Positions 1 to 7,368 of a stretch of 64,000 nucleotides of DNA are shown piece by piece. The notes beneath the pieces are model-generated. The model saw nothing but the letters and a program-made list of their open reading frames with translations. It made no database searches and was not told the DNA's origin. The stretch comes from Methylorubrum suomiense (lineage in GTDB: Bacteria > Pseudomonadota > Alphaproteobacteria > Rhizobiales > Beijerinckiaceae): NCBI RefSeq assembly GCF_022179765.1, contig NZ_BPRE01000011.1:62001-126000 (forward strand). Direction: 5' to 3'. A program made the position numbers and the translations under genes. How positions within the stretch are numbered: the first letter of the stretch is position 1; every line of letters starts with the position of its first letter.

Positions 1-523
1 CGAGGCGCTCGAGACCGTAGGTCAGCTCACCCGCGACCGGCGCGCATTCGAAGCCCGCGACCTGCTGGAAATAGGTGAACTGGCTCACCTCCATCCCGTC
101 GCACCAGCATTCCCAACCGAGGCCCCAGGCGCCCAACGTCGGGCTCTCCCAATCGTCCTCGACGAAGCGGATGTCGTGAAGCTTGAGATCGACGCCGATG
201 GCGTCGAGCGAGGCGAGGTAGAGTTCCTGAAGATTGGCCGGGTTCGGCTTCAGGATGACCTGGAACTGATAGTAATGTTGAAGCCGGTTCGGGTTCTCGC
301 CGTAGCGCCCATCCTTCGGCCGACGCGAGGGCTGGACATAGGCCGCCTTCCAGGGCTTCGGGCCGAGCGCGCGGAGCGTGGTCGCCGGATGGAACGTGCC
401 GGCGCCGACCTCCATGTCGTAGGGCTGGAGGATCACGCAGCCCTGCGCCGCCCAGAAGCGCTGCAGCGTCAGGATCAGGCCCTGGAACGAGCGTGTGGGC
501 GAGAGATCGGCGTCGCTCGGCAT
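1..523 (-). CDS. glyQ: Glycine--tRNA ligase alpha subunit (3' part outside window)
   Basis: Catalytic alpha chain of the heterotetrameric bacterial glycyl-tRNA synthetase, which charges tRNA-Gly in the cytoplasm. The visible N-terminal 174 residues begin [18 protein letters not shown] and contain the family's near-invariant stretches: [19 protein letters not shown], then the Tyr-Val-Gln-Pro-Ser-Arg-Arg-Pro segment, then [12 protein letters not shown] and [15 protein letters not shown]. The ATG at 523 places the conserved RSFQGLI about 12 residues in, as is usual. The gene runs off the left edge; glyS is expected beyond it. In related genomes glyQ sits close to the S49 peptidase gene; here three small genes intervene. 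Confidence 0.95.
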   Translation of the reverse strand, partial: MPSDADLSPTRSFQGLILTLQRFWAAQGCVILQPYDMEVGAGTFHPATTLRALGPKPWKAAYVQPSRRPKDGRYGENPNRLQHYYQFQVILKPNPANLQELYLASLDAIGVDLKLHDIRFVEDDWESPTLGAWGLGWECWCDGMEVSQFTYFQQVAGFECAPVAGELTYGLERL

Positions 524-816
524 CTCAAGGTCCGATGGCGGGAAAGGGGTGCGGTTCGTTTAAGAGCGGGGGGCGGGGTGTCAAGCGAAGGGTGGCTTGG
601 CGGGCTCGTCGCCGCAAGCGCCGGTGCCCCTTCCTGCAAAGACCCGCCGCGCGGGGCGTCCTTACGCCGGAATGGCGGCCGCGCGTGTGGCCCGGCACAT
701 ATTTTCTTCCCCGGAGCGTCGAGACCGGGAACGGCAAAGGTTGTCGTCAAGTTAATACCGCGAAACAACAGCCACGCTTTGCCCCCGAGCAAGCGCTCAC
801 AACGGCCCGGAAGATC

Positions 817-1056
817 ATGCGCAAGGGATTGACTGTTTTCGCCGCCCTCGTCGCCACCTCGCTGGCGGCCACGCCGATCGTGATGGGCGCGTCCGCTCGC
901 GCGACTTCGGACGGCACCGAGACCGTCGAGACGAAGGTGGCGGTGACGCCGGTGGAGATTGCCCCCGTCGCCGCGCCTGCCGTCGCCGAAACCTGCACCC
1001 GCAAGGTCCGCGTCGTCTATTCCGGATACGGCGCCGCCCCGGCCCAGTGCCGCTAA
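817..1056 (+). CDS. Small secreted hypothetical protein
   Basis: 79-residue protein of unknown function. Residues 1-30 form a signal peptide (MRKG, then a hydrophobic run ending near GASARA). The mature part is short, rich in Val, Ala, Thr and Glu, and ends with two cysteines, in ETCTRKVRVVYSGYG and the final QCR, so one disulfide is possible. The ATG at 817 is the only start that puts a basic N-terminus before the hydrophobic core. No domain recognised. It faces the convergent TetR gene with only 6 bp between stop codons. Confidence 0.7.
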   Translation: MRKGLTVFAALVATSLAATPIVMGASARATSDGTETVETKVAVTPVEIAPVAAPAVAETCTRKVRVVYSGYGAAPAQCR

Positions 1057-1062
1057 GGCCGA

Positions 1063-1632
1063 TCAGGGCGACGGGGACAGCCGACCCCGCGCCCGCAGAC
1101 TCAGCATGATGCGATCGTAGGTCTCCGGTCGGTCGAGGGCGCGGGCCAGTACGACCGCCCCCTGGATGCTGCCGACGATATCCTCGGCGCGTGCCGTCGC
1201 GGTGCCCTCTGGATGCCCGGCGCGGGAGAGCGCTCCGGCCAAAGCCTCCACCCAGAGGGCGAAATAGCGCCGTAAGTCCTCCGCGAAGCGATCACGGGCA
1301 TCACTCAGGCTCAGTGCGCCGACGAGGCAGACGCGCCGACCGGACCGGAAATAGTCGGTCACAGTCTCGAACATGGCTTCAATCGCCGCTTCCGGGTCGC
1401 CCGCCTCCCGCAGGGGCTCGAAGACGTGGGTGGCGAACCAGGCCTCGATCTCAGCCAGCACGGCCTCGACCATCTCGGCCTTTCCCCCAGGGAAGAAGTG
1501 ATAGAGGCTGCCCTTCCCCAGCCCCGTCGCCTGCGAGATCCGCGACAGGCTCGCGCCCTCGTATCCGTGCTCCCGAAAGGTCTCCGCGAGCGCGGGCAGG
1601 AGGTCGGCCCGCGCGGCGATGGCGCGGGCCAA
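1063..1632 (-). CDS. TetR/AcrR family transcriptional regulator
   Basis: 189-residue repressor-type regulator. The N-terminal TetR helix-turn-helix is clear at about residues 8-52 (ETFREHGYEGASLSRISQATG followed by LGKGSLYHFF). The C-terminal ligand/dimer domain is of the LmrA/YxaF sort (RVCLVGALSLSD, ARALDRPETYDRI). Translation starts at a TTG one base after the TGA of the upstream DUF1348 gene, so the two are very probably translationally coupled. A twin palindrome just upstream of the pair (2109-2141) is the likely operator, suggesting autoregulation. The inducer is unknown; the DUF1348 partner may act on or bind a related small molecule. Confidence 0.9.
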   Translation of the reverse strand: MARAIAARADLLPALAETFREHGYEGASLSRISQATGLGKGSLYHFFPGGKAEMVEAVLAEIEAWFATHVFEPLREAGDPEAAIEAMFETVTDYFRSGRRVCLVGALSLSDARDRFAEDLRRYFALWVEALAGALSRAGHPEGTATARAEDIVGSIQGAVVLARALDRPETYDRIMLSLRARGRLSPSP

Positions 1633-1633
1633 C

Positions 1634-2098
1634 TCAGAGCTCGAGATCGCTCAGGGAAGGGTGATCGTCCGGCCGGCGGCCGAGGGGCCAGTGGTACTTT
1701 CGGTCGGCTTCGGCGATCGGCAGATCGTTGATCGAGGCGACGCGGCGGGCCATCAACCCGGCCTCGTCGAACTCCCAATTCTCATTGCCGTAGGAGCGGA
1801 ACCATTGTCCGCTGTCGTCGCGCCACTCATAGGCGAAGCGCACGGCGATCCGGTTGCCCTGGTGCGCCCACACCTCCTTGATCAGGCGATAGTCGAGCTC
1901 ACGCGCCCATTTGCGCGTGAGGAAGGCGGCGATCTCCTCGCGACCGCGGACAAATTCGGCGCGGTTCCGCCACACGCTGTCGGGGGTGTAGGCCCCGGCA
2001 ACCTTCTGCGGGTCGCGGCTGTTCCAGGCATCCTCGGCCATGCGCGCCTTTTGCGCGGCGGTCTCGGCGGTGAAGGGCGGAAGCGGCGGGCGCGACAT
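1634..2098 (-). CDS. DUF1348 / NTF2-like family protein
   Basis: 154-residue member of the DUF1348 family (YesE-like, nuclear transport factor 2 / SnoaL fold). Signature parts are [17 protein letters not shown], the [14 protein letters not shown] segment and the block [24 protein letters not shown]. Proteins of this fold are cone-shaped and bind small hydrophobic ligands; some are isomerases or hydrolases, but no DUF1348 activity is established. It is the first gene of a two-gene operon with the TetR regulator and begins 10 bp from the twin operator palindrome, so its expression is probably what that regulator controls. Confidence 0.88.
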   Translation of the reverse strand: MSRPPLPPFTAETAAQKARMAEDAWNSRDPQKVAGAYTPDSVWRNRAEFVRGREEIAAFLTRKWARELDYRLIKEVWAHQGNRIAVRFAYEWRDDSGQWFRSYGNENWEFDEAGLMARRVASINDLPIAEADRKYHWPLGRRPDDHPSLSDLEL

Positions 2099-2108
2099 GA
2101 CGGTCTCC

Positions 2109-2141
2109 GTACCGTTCGGTCAAGACTGGACCGATCGGTAC
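2109..2141. promoter_or_regulatory. Twin palindromic operator, probable TetR site
   Basis: Two near-identical palindromic 10-mers, ACCGTTCGGT (2111-2120) and ACCGATCGGT (2131-2140), lie 20 bp apart centre to centre, i.e. on the same helix face. Together they form a larger inverted repeat, GTACCGTTCGGTC / GACCGATCGGTAC, matching at 12 of 13 positions across a 7-bp spacer. The second 10-mer is a perfect palindrome. The site ends a short way upstream of the DUF1348 start (2098). The architecture is typical of operators bound by two TetR dimers; assignment to the neighbouring TetR is inference from position. Confidence 0.7.
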
Positions 2142-2186
2142 AGAACATGCTGCGATCGTGCAAGCGAGCCGTGTGACGGCGCCGCG

Positions 2187-3047
2187 CTACAGGCCGAGCC
2201 GTGCCCAGGCGGCACGCTCCTCGATCGCCGCGAGGGCACCTTCGGAGAACGAGGCCGCGGTCTGACCCGGCGTCGAGCGACGCAACAGCCGAGCCAGAAG
2301 CGAGCCACGGGTCTCCGGGACCAGATGCAGCTCGACCTTCTCGCCGTAGCGCTCCCGCAGCGTCCCGCGCAGATCGCCGACCGAATCGGCGAGGCCGAGG
2401 CTCACGGCCTGCCGCCCGGTCCAGACCGCGCCGGTGAACAGGTTTCGATCCGCATCCAGCTTCGGCCGGCGGCCGCGTACCAGCGTCGTGAACAGGTCCT
2501 GGACGTCGGCCTGCAGATCCTTCAGGCGGGCGACATCGTCCGGATTCTCGGGGCGGAACGGGTCGAGCATCGCCTTTGCCTCGCCCTGCGTGTGGACGCG
2601 GCGCTCGATGCCGATGCGCTCGATCAGGCGGTCGAAGCCGAAGCCCGCCGAGACGACGCCGATGGAGCCGACGATCGAAGCCGGATCGGCCACGATCTCG
2701 TCGGCGGCGCAGGCGATCATGTAGCCGCCCGACGCGGCGGCATCCTCGACGAAGGCGAAGACCTTGAGGTTCTTCTCCTCGGCAAGCGCCCGGATGCGCT
2801 TGTAGATGAGATGCGACTGCACCGGCGACCCGCCCGGCGAGTTGACGACGAGCGCCACCGCCGACAGGCGCGGCATGGCGAAGGCCCGCTCGAGGCTCGG
2901 GGCCACGGTACCGATGGAGAGGCCCGGCCGGATCGGCGAGACGGCGCCGATCACCCCGCTCAGGCGCACCACCGCGACCCGCGGCGTTTCCTTGCGGAAA
3001 CGACGCGGCAGGAGGAAGCGCAACCGGTCGGGCAGGCGAAGCGGCAT
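2187..3047 (-). CDS. S49 family peptidase (SppA/SohB-like)
   Basis: 286-residue serine peptidase of the ClpP-crotonase fold, expected to degrade cleaved signal peptides or membrane-protein fragments. The substrate-binding strand VNSPGGSPVQS is at about 69-78, the nucleophile Ser106 lies in EDAAASGGYMIACAAD, SIVGSIGVV follows at about 124-132, and the probable general base Lys158 is in QGEAKAML. This is the short, single-domain form of the family. The N-terminus (MPLRLPDRLRFLLPRRFRKE) is basic with only a weak hydrophobic stretch, so membrane anchoring is uncertain. It belongs to a conserved alphaproteobacterial neighbourhood (glyQ, S49 peptidase, tRNA methyltransferase, DUF2007, polyprenyl synthase). 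Confidence 0.9.
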   Translation of the reverse strand: MPLRLPDRLRFLLPRRFRKETPRVAVVRLSGVIGAVSPIRPGLSIGTVAPSLERAFAMPRLSAVALVVNSPGGSPVQSHLIYKRIRALAEEKNLKVFAFVEDAAASGGYMIACAADEIVADPASIVGSIGVVSAGFGFDRLIERIGIERRVHTQGEAKAMLDPFRPENPDDVARLKDLQADVQDLFTTLVRGRRPKLDADRNLFTGAVWTGRQAVSLGLADSVGDLRGTLRERYGEKVELHLVPETRGSLLARLLRRSTPGQTAASFSEGALAAIEERAAWARLGL

Positions 3048-3155
3048 GGAAGGGCTCGACAGCGTCTCGGCGGCGGCGTGGAGCGCCGCGGCCTGGAAGG
3101 ACCGTCTCGTTATCAGGATGCCGGTTTGCGATCCAATGGAGCACAGCCGCTTTGC

Positions 3156-3914
3156 TTATTGGCCCATTGCCGCCCGTCCGTGCAGCGCCTGTACCTCCGG
3201 CGTGAAACGCCCCTGCGCATCCTGAAGCACCAGCGGAGGAAGCAGGCGGAACGGGCCTCGGCTGCCCTTCCGTCCCGAGATCAGGACGCGAATCGCCGGC
3301 CGGTCCGCCCGGGCGTGAACCGGCCGCACCGCGCATTCACCGAAACGTCCTTCGAGCACGGTCAGACAGGCCGGCAGGGCGTCGGCCCGGTGGATCAGCC
3401 CGATCCGGCCGGCCGGCCGGACGAGGTCGGCGCAGGATCGCATCCAGGCGTCGAGCCCGCCCGCTTCCGGGAAGGCGTGCGCGGCGGCGCGACCGGCATC
3501 GGGCGACGATCGGTGGCCCCTGCCCTCGAAGAAGGGTGGGTTCGTCAGCACGAGATCGGCGCTGCCGGGCAGGAGCCCCGCGGCATGGCGCGCACTGCCG
3601 GGAGCCAGCAAGTCCGCCGCGATGACGGAGACCCGCTCCTCAAGGTCGTTGGTGGCGATATTGTCCTGTGCGAGCGCCGCGAGGGTGGGGTCGCGCTCGA
3701 CCAGCACCACGCGGCTCCCCGGCGAGAGATGAGCCACGGTGAGGCCGACAGCCCCGGTCGCGGCACCGAGATCGTAGACGACGGCGCCCGGTTCCGGCGT
3801 CATCAACCGGGCGAGCAGAATCGCGTCCGTGCCGGCACGGTGGGCCCCGTGGGGCGGCTGGCGCAGGCGCAGCGCGCCGCCGAAAAACAGGTCGGGATCA
3901 GCCGCGTCCGTCAT
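3156..3914 (-). CDS. TrmN6-like SAM-dependent methyltransferase
   Basis: 252-residue class I methyltransferase resembling tRNA1(Val) (adenine37-N6)-methyltransferase (TrmN6/YfiC). The SAM-binding motif is VVYDLGAATGAVGLTVA. The amino-MTase catalytic motif NPPF is present in LVLTNPPFFEGRGHR, indicating N6-adenine methylation. The extreme N-terminus DLFFGGALRLRQPPHGAHRAGTD matches the family's GG-x4-QP pattern. The ATG at 3914 is preferred; an in-frame ATG at 3941 would add nine residues not typical of the family and deepen the overlap with the DUF2007 gene. It overlaps that gene by 17 bp, so the two are co-transcribed. The exact RNA substrate is inferred from family only. Confidence 0.87.
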   Translation of the reverse strand: MTDAADPDLFFGGALRLRQPPHGAHRAGTDAILLARLMTPEPGAVVYDLGAATGAVGLTVAHLSPGSRVVLVERDPTLAALAQDNIATNDLEERVSVIAADLLAPGSARHAAGLLPGSADLVLTNPPFFEGRGHRSSPDAGRAAAHAFPEAGGLDAWMRSCADLVRPAGRIGLIHRADALPACLTVLEGRFGECAVRPVHARADRPAIRVLISGRKGSRGPFRLLPPLVLQDAQGRFTPEVQALHGRAAMGQ

Positions 3915-4131
3915 CGCGCAGTTCGGAGGCGAGGCCGGCATCGGTCAGGATGCGGCGGGCCTGCGCCGCATGGTCGTCCGGCACCAGCAGGCGCCGCCCG
4001 AAGGCGCCGATCGAGCCCTGCAACAGGCTCATATGCTCGTCGGCGACGAGCAGCGGGATTTGCGCGCCCTCCAGCAGGGAGCGGGCGAATCCGATCAGGA
4101 CGATGTCATTGCTGCGGATGAGTTCCGTCAC
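3898..4131 (-). CDS. DUF2007 domain-containing protein
   Basis: 77-residue protein starting at a GTG. It carries the DUF2007 pattern: ELIRSNDIVLIGFARSLLEG, then IPLLVADEHMS, then RRLLVPDDHAAQARRIL. The fold resembles a ferredoxin-like signal-transducing domain; function is unknown. It is the first gene of a small operon with the TrmN6-like methyltransferase (17-bp overlap) and is divergent from the polyprenyl synthase gene, an arrangement common in Rhizobiales. Confidence 0.85.
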   Translation of the reverse strand: MTELIRSNDIVLIGFARSLLEGAQIPLLVADEHMSLLQGSIGAFGRRLLVPDDHAAQARRILTDAGLASELRDDGRG

Positions 4132-4399
4132 GGCGCCGCACCTGCCTCCCGGCCTATCGGTTCGGTTCCTCCCTACAGCATTGCGCGCAAAAGGGCAGGC
4201 TGGCCCGGGTGCCGACCCATCGGCTGATCCGGCGGCGTGCGATCCGCGCGACCGGTGACCATCAAGGCTCGGGGGGAGTCGCGGCGCGGGGCCGTGCGTC
4301 GCGGGCGCGTGTTGCGATGCGGGCGCCCCCGTGCGAGAGGGGGCGCCACGGGGAAGAGGGTCCGGCACTGCGCCGGCTCGGGTTCCGGAGGCTCCGCGC

Positions 4400-5422
4400 T
4401 TGGGCGTCGTCGTACCGTTGGAAGAAGGCCGCACCGAACCGGAGGCGAGCCTCGACGACCTCGTCCGCCTCGTCTCGGGCGGGATGGAACGGGTGAACGC
4501 CACGATCCTGTCGCGCACCGGATCCGACGTGGCGATGATTCCGGAAGTGGCCAACCATCTGATCGCCTCGGGCGGCAAGCGCCTGCGTCCGATCCTGACC
4601 CTCGCCTGCGCCGATCTCGCCGATTACGCGGGGGGCGACGGCGCGGTGAAGCTCGCCGCGGCGGTCGAGTTCATGCACACCGCGACCCTGCTGCACGACG
4701 ATGTGGTCGACGAGAGCGACATGCGCCGCGGGCGCGTCGCCGCCCGCATCAAGTGGGGCAACGAGGCGAGCGTGCTGGTGGGCGACTTCCTGCTCGGGCA
4801 GGCCTTCCGCATGATGGTCGAAGTCGGTTCGCTGCGCGCCCTCGACATCCTGTCGGCCGCCGCCACCGTGATCGCCGAGGGCGAGGTGATGCAACTCACC
4901 GCCGCCAAGAACACCGAGACCTCCGAGGAGGAATATCTCGCCGTGATCCGCGGCAAGACCGCCGAGCTGTTCGCTGCGGCCTGCGAGGTCGGCCCGGTTC
5001 TGGCGGGGCGGCCCGAAGCCGAGCAGGCGGCCTGCCGTGCCTACGGCATGAATCTCGGTATCGCCTTCCAGCTGATCGACGACGTGCTCGATTACGGTGG
5101 CACCAGCGCTGCCCTGGGCAAGAATGTCGGCGACGATTTCCGCGAGGGCAAGATCACGCTGCCGATCGTGCTGGCCCTGCGACGCGCCTCGGACGAGGAG
5201 CGGGTGTTCTGGCGCCGCACCCTGGAGCGGGAGGAGCTGGAAGAGGGCGATCTGGAACAGGCCCTCGCGATCCTCCGACACCACCGAGCCCTCGAGGACA
5301 CCATGGATCGGGCCCGCCATTATGGCGATGCCGCCCGCGCGGCGCTGACCCCGTTCGCCGATGGCCCGGTCAAGGCGGCGCTTCTGCAGGCGGTCGATTT
5401 CTGTATCGCCCGGGCGCATTGA
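4400..5422 (+). CDS. ispB: Polyprenyl (octaprenyl/decaprenyl) diphosphate synthase
   Basis: Trans-isoprenyl diphosphate synthase of about 340 residues that extends farnesyl diphosphate with isopentenyl diphosphate to make the ubiquinone side chain. Both Asp-rich motifs are present: LLHDDVVDESDMRRG (first) and FQLIDDVLDY (second), with GGKRLRP at the IPP-binding position and GKITLP near the C-terminus. A TTG at 4400 is chosen because GGAGG sits 8 bp upstream; an ATG at 4331 would add 23 atypical Arg/Ala/Pro-rich residues without a comparable ribosome site. Chain length (C40 or C50) cannot be decided from sequence alone; alphaproteobacteria usually make Q-10. The AEC transporter gene follows after 19 bp. 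Confidence 0.92.
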   Translation: MGVVVPLEEGRTEPEASLDDLVRLVSGGMERVNATILSRTGSDVAMIPEVANHLIASGGKRLRPILTLACADLADYAGGDGAVKLAAAVEFMHTATLLHDDVVDESDMRRGRVAARIKWGNEASVLVGDFLLGQAFRMMVEVGSLRALDILSAAATVIAEGEVMQLTAAKNTETSEEEYLAVIRGKTAELFAAACEVGPVLAGRPEAEQAACRAYGMNLGIAFQLIDDVLDYGGTSAALGKNVGDDFREGKITLPIVLALRRASDEERVFWRRTLEREELEEGDLEQALAILRHHRALEDTMDRARHYGDAARAALTPFADGPVKAALLQAVDFCIARAH

Positions 5423-5441
5423 CGGCGCGCCCCTCGCGACC

Positions 5442-6371
5442 GTGACCGGCCCGGTCGTCCTAGCATTGCTGCCGGTCGTCCTGCTGATCGCCCTGGGGAT
5501 GGGTCTGAGGCGATGCGGCTTTCTCGACGAGCGGTTCTGGCCCCAGGCCGAACGCCTCGCCTATTTCGTCCTCCTGCCGTGCCTGTTCTTCCACGGCCTC
5601 GCGACGGCGCAGCTCGACGCGCTGCCCGTTTTCGACCTTGCCCTGACGCTTGTCGTCGCGACCGTCGCGGTCGCCGCCTGCGTGGTGGCCCTGCGGCCCC
5701 TGATGCGGATCGACGGCCCGGCCTTCACCTCGGTGTTCCAGGGAAGCGTGCGGTTCAACAACTATGTCGGCGTGACGCTCGCCGCGGGCCTGTTCGGGGC
5801 GAAGGGTATCGCGCTTGCCGCGATCTGCAACGCCGCGATCGTGCCCACGGTCAACATCCTCTGCGTCGTGGTCTTCGCCCGCTACGGCTCGGCCCGTCTC
5901 GATGGGCGCGGCATCACCCGCCAGATCCTGACCAATCCGCTGGTCGTCTCGTCCGTCGCCGGCATCGCCTTCCGCTTCACCGGCCTCGGGCTGCCGCCGG
6001 GATTGGAACCGGCCCTGCGGACGCTCGGGGCCGCCTCGCTGCCCCTTGGATTGCTCTGCATCGGCGCGGCGCTCGAATTCGGCGCCGCGCGACTCTGGAC
6101 GGGACCGATCGCGGTCGCGTCCCTGTACAAGTTCGCGGCGATGCCTTTCGCCACGATGCTGAGCGCGCTTGCCCTGGGATTGAGCGGCCCGGCCCTGACC
6201 GTGGCCCTCGTCTTTCAGGTGCTGCCGACGGCGTCCTCCGCCTACATCATGGCGCGTCAGCTCGGCGGCGACGCGTCATTGATGGCCGGCATCATCGCGG
6301 TGCAGACCCTCCTGGCGCTCGCCGCGATCCCCCTCGTCCTCAGCGGGATCGCGCGCGTGGTCACCTTGTAG
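5442..6371 (+). CDS. AEC family (auxin efflux carrier-like) transporter
   Basis: 309-residue integral membrane protein with about ten hydrophobic segments in two halves, typical of the auxin efflux carrier/bile-acid-sodium symporter fold. Diagnostic parts are the N-terminal LALLPVVLLIALGMGLRRCGFL, the family's FQGSVRFNNYVGVTLA motif, and the C-terminal FQVLPTASSAYIMARQLGGD. The GTG at 5442 is selected because upstream codons overlap the preceding gene and do not encode membrane sequence. Bacterial members export malonate, malate or other carboxylates; the substrate here is unknown. Probably co-transcribed with the polyprenyl synthase gene; convergent with the next gene, stop codons 14 bp apart. 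Confidence 0.9.
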   Translation: MTGPVVLALLPVVLLIALGMGLRRCGFLDERFWPQAERLAYFVLLPCLFFHGLATAQLDALPVFDLALTLVVATVAVAACVVALRPLMRIDGPAFTSVFQGSVRFNNYVGVTLAAGLFGAKGIALAAICNAAIVPTVNILCVVVFARYGSARLDGRGITRQILTNPLVVSSVAGIAFRFTGLGLPPGLEPALRTLGAASLPLGLLCIGAALEFGAARLWTGPIAVASLYKFAAMPFATMLSALALGLSGPALTVALVFQVLPTASSAYIMARQLGGDASLMAGIIAVQTLLALAAIPLVLSGIARVVTL

Positions 6372-6385
6372 AGCTGGGCTGAACG

Positions 6386-6637
6386 TCAGCCCTTGGTGCC
6401 CTTCTTGAAGCTCTGGATGGCGTTCTGGCATCCCGGCGAGAGCTTGGCCATGTTCTTCTGGAAGCATGCCTGCGTCTCGGGACCGTCCTCGGGCGGCAGG
6501 CCGGCGCAGAAGGTGGTGAAGTCGCCCATGCATTGCTGCTGGAGGATCGCCTTTTCGTCGTCCGACATCGGCGCGGCGAGGGCCGCCGGAGCGAGGCCCA
6601 CGAGCAGAGCGGCGGACAGGAGAAGACGTACCGACAT
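6386..6637 (-). CDS. Secreted cysteine-rich repeat protein
   Basis: 83-residue periplasmic protein. A signal peptide (MSVRLLLSAALLVGLAPAALA) is followed by a single cysteine-rich (GLG1-type) repeat with four cysteines: QQQC, TTFC before AGLPPEDGP, TQAC, and SPGC. The spacing suggests two disulfides in a small helical hairpin. The ATG at 6637 is preferred over one at 6691 because it starts directly at the signal peptide. Such short proteins are common and of unknown role in Methylobacterium and Bradyrhizobium. Confidence 0.8.
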   Translation of the reverse strand: MSVRLLLSAALLVGLAPAALAAPMSDDEKAILQQQCMGDFTTFCAGLPPEDGPETQACFQKNMAKLSPGCQNAIQSFKKGTKG

Positions 6638-6775
6638 GGTGTGATTCCGAACCTTCGAGAAAAACCGTGGAGAAAGTCGCCGAACCGGCAAAACGTTGCA
6701 CGGCGCGGATGATTACGGAGGCCGGAACGGGTGCGCGAAGCTTCGCGTTGAGAGGCCCGCCTACAGGAGAACGCC

Positions 6776-7354
6776 GTGCGCCCCGCCCTCCTCCTCATTG
6801 GACTCATCTTCCTGGTTCCGCTGCAGGCGGTGTCGGCGCAGCCCTCGATCGAGGAGGTGCCGGCAAGCGAGGAGACGGGCGCGCGTCCCGGCCCGCCCCC
6901 GCCCCTGCCCGATCTCGCCGATCCGAATGCGCGCGCCGGCACGGCGCTGAACGAGCCCGACGAGAGCTCCGGAATTCCGAAGTCCCTGCGGGCGTCCGGC
7001 TCGAAGGCGGGAGGCCCCGCCAACGAACTCAATCCCGGTGGTCGCGCCGAGGCCCCGGCGCCGCCGAAGGGCGATCTCCAGCGGGTGGTCGCCGGGCGGG
7101 AACTGTTTCACGGCAATTATTGCGGGAAGGGCCAGCGCGGCGAAGGGCTCGCGCCGATCGACGCGCTCGATGCCGCCTGCATGCGCCACGATGCCTGCTA
7201 CGGCACCGCCGGCTACAGTTCCTGCACTTGCGACGCGACCCTGCGTCGGGAGGCGACCGCCGTCTCGGACGATCCGTCGGTTTCGCTCGAGACCCGCCGC
7301 CGGGCGCTCAGCGTGACGCAGGCCACCGCCGCCATGGAATGTCGTCAGCCCTGA
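6776..7354 (+). CDS. Secreted phospholipase A2-like protein
   Basis: 192-residue secreted protein. The signal peptide (residues 1-21, ending AVSA) is followed by a long Pro/Ala-rich linker. The C-terminal half carries a phospholipase A2 signature: NYCGKGQRGEG (Ca-loop-like), APIDALDAACMRHDACYG with the His-Asp pair flanked by cysteines, and CTCDATLRRE with the second Asp. All residues needed for the classical PLA2 active site (Gly-rich loop, His, Asp) seem present, so esterase activity is plausible but untested. It starts at GTG (6776) behind an AGGAG 6 bp upstream. Convergent with the antiporter gene (14 bp). Confidence 0.75.
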   Translation: MRPALLLIGLIFLVPLQAVSAQPSIEEVPASEETGARPGPPPPLPDLADPNARAGTALNEPDESSGIPKSLRASGSKAGGPANELNPGGRAEAPAPPKGDLQRVVAGRELFHGNYCGKGQRGEGLAPIDALDAACMRHDACYGTAGYSSCTCDATLRREATAVSDDPSVSLETRRRALSVTQATAAMECRQP

Positions 7355-7368
7355 AGGGGCAAGGAGAT

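Noticed and set aside
2040..4121. A 693-codon plus-strand open frame
   Set aside because: It lies antisense to the S49 peptidase and TrmN6-like genes and has no recognisable domain; GC-rich shadow.
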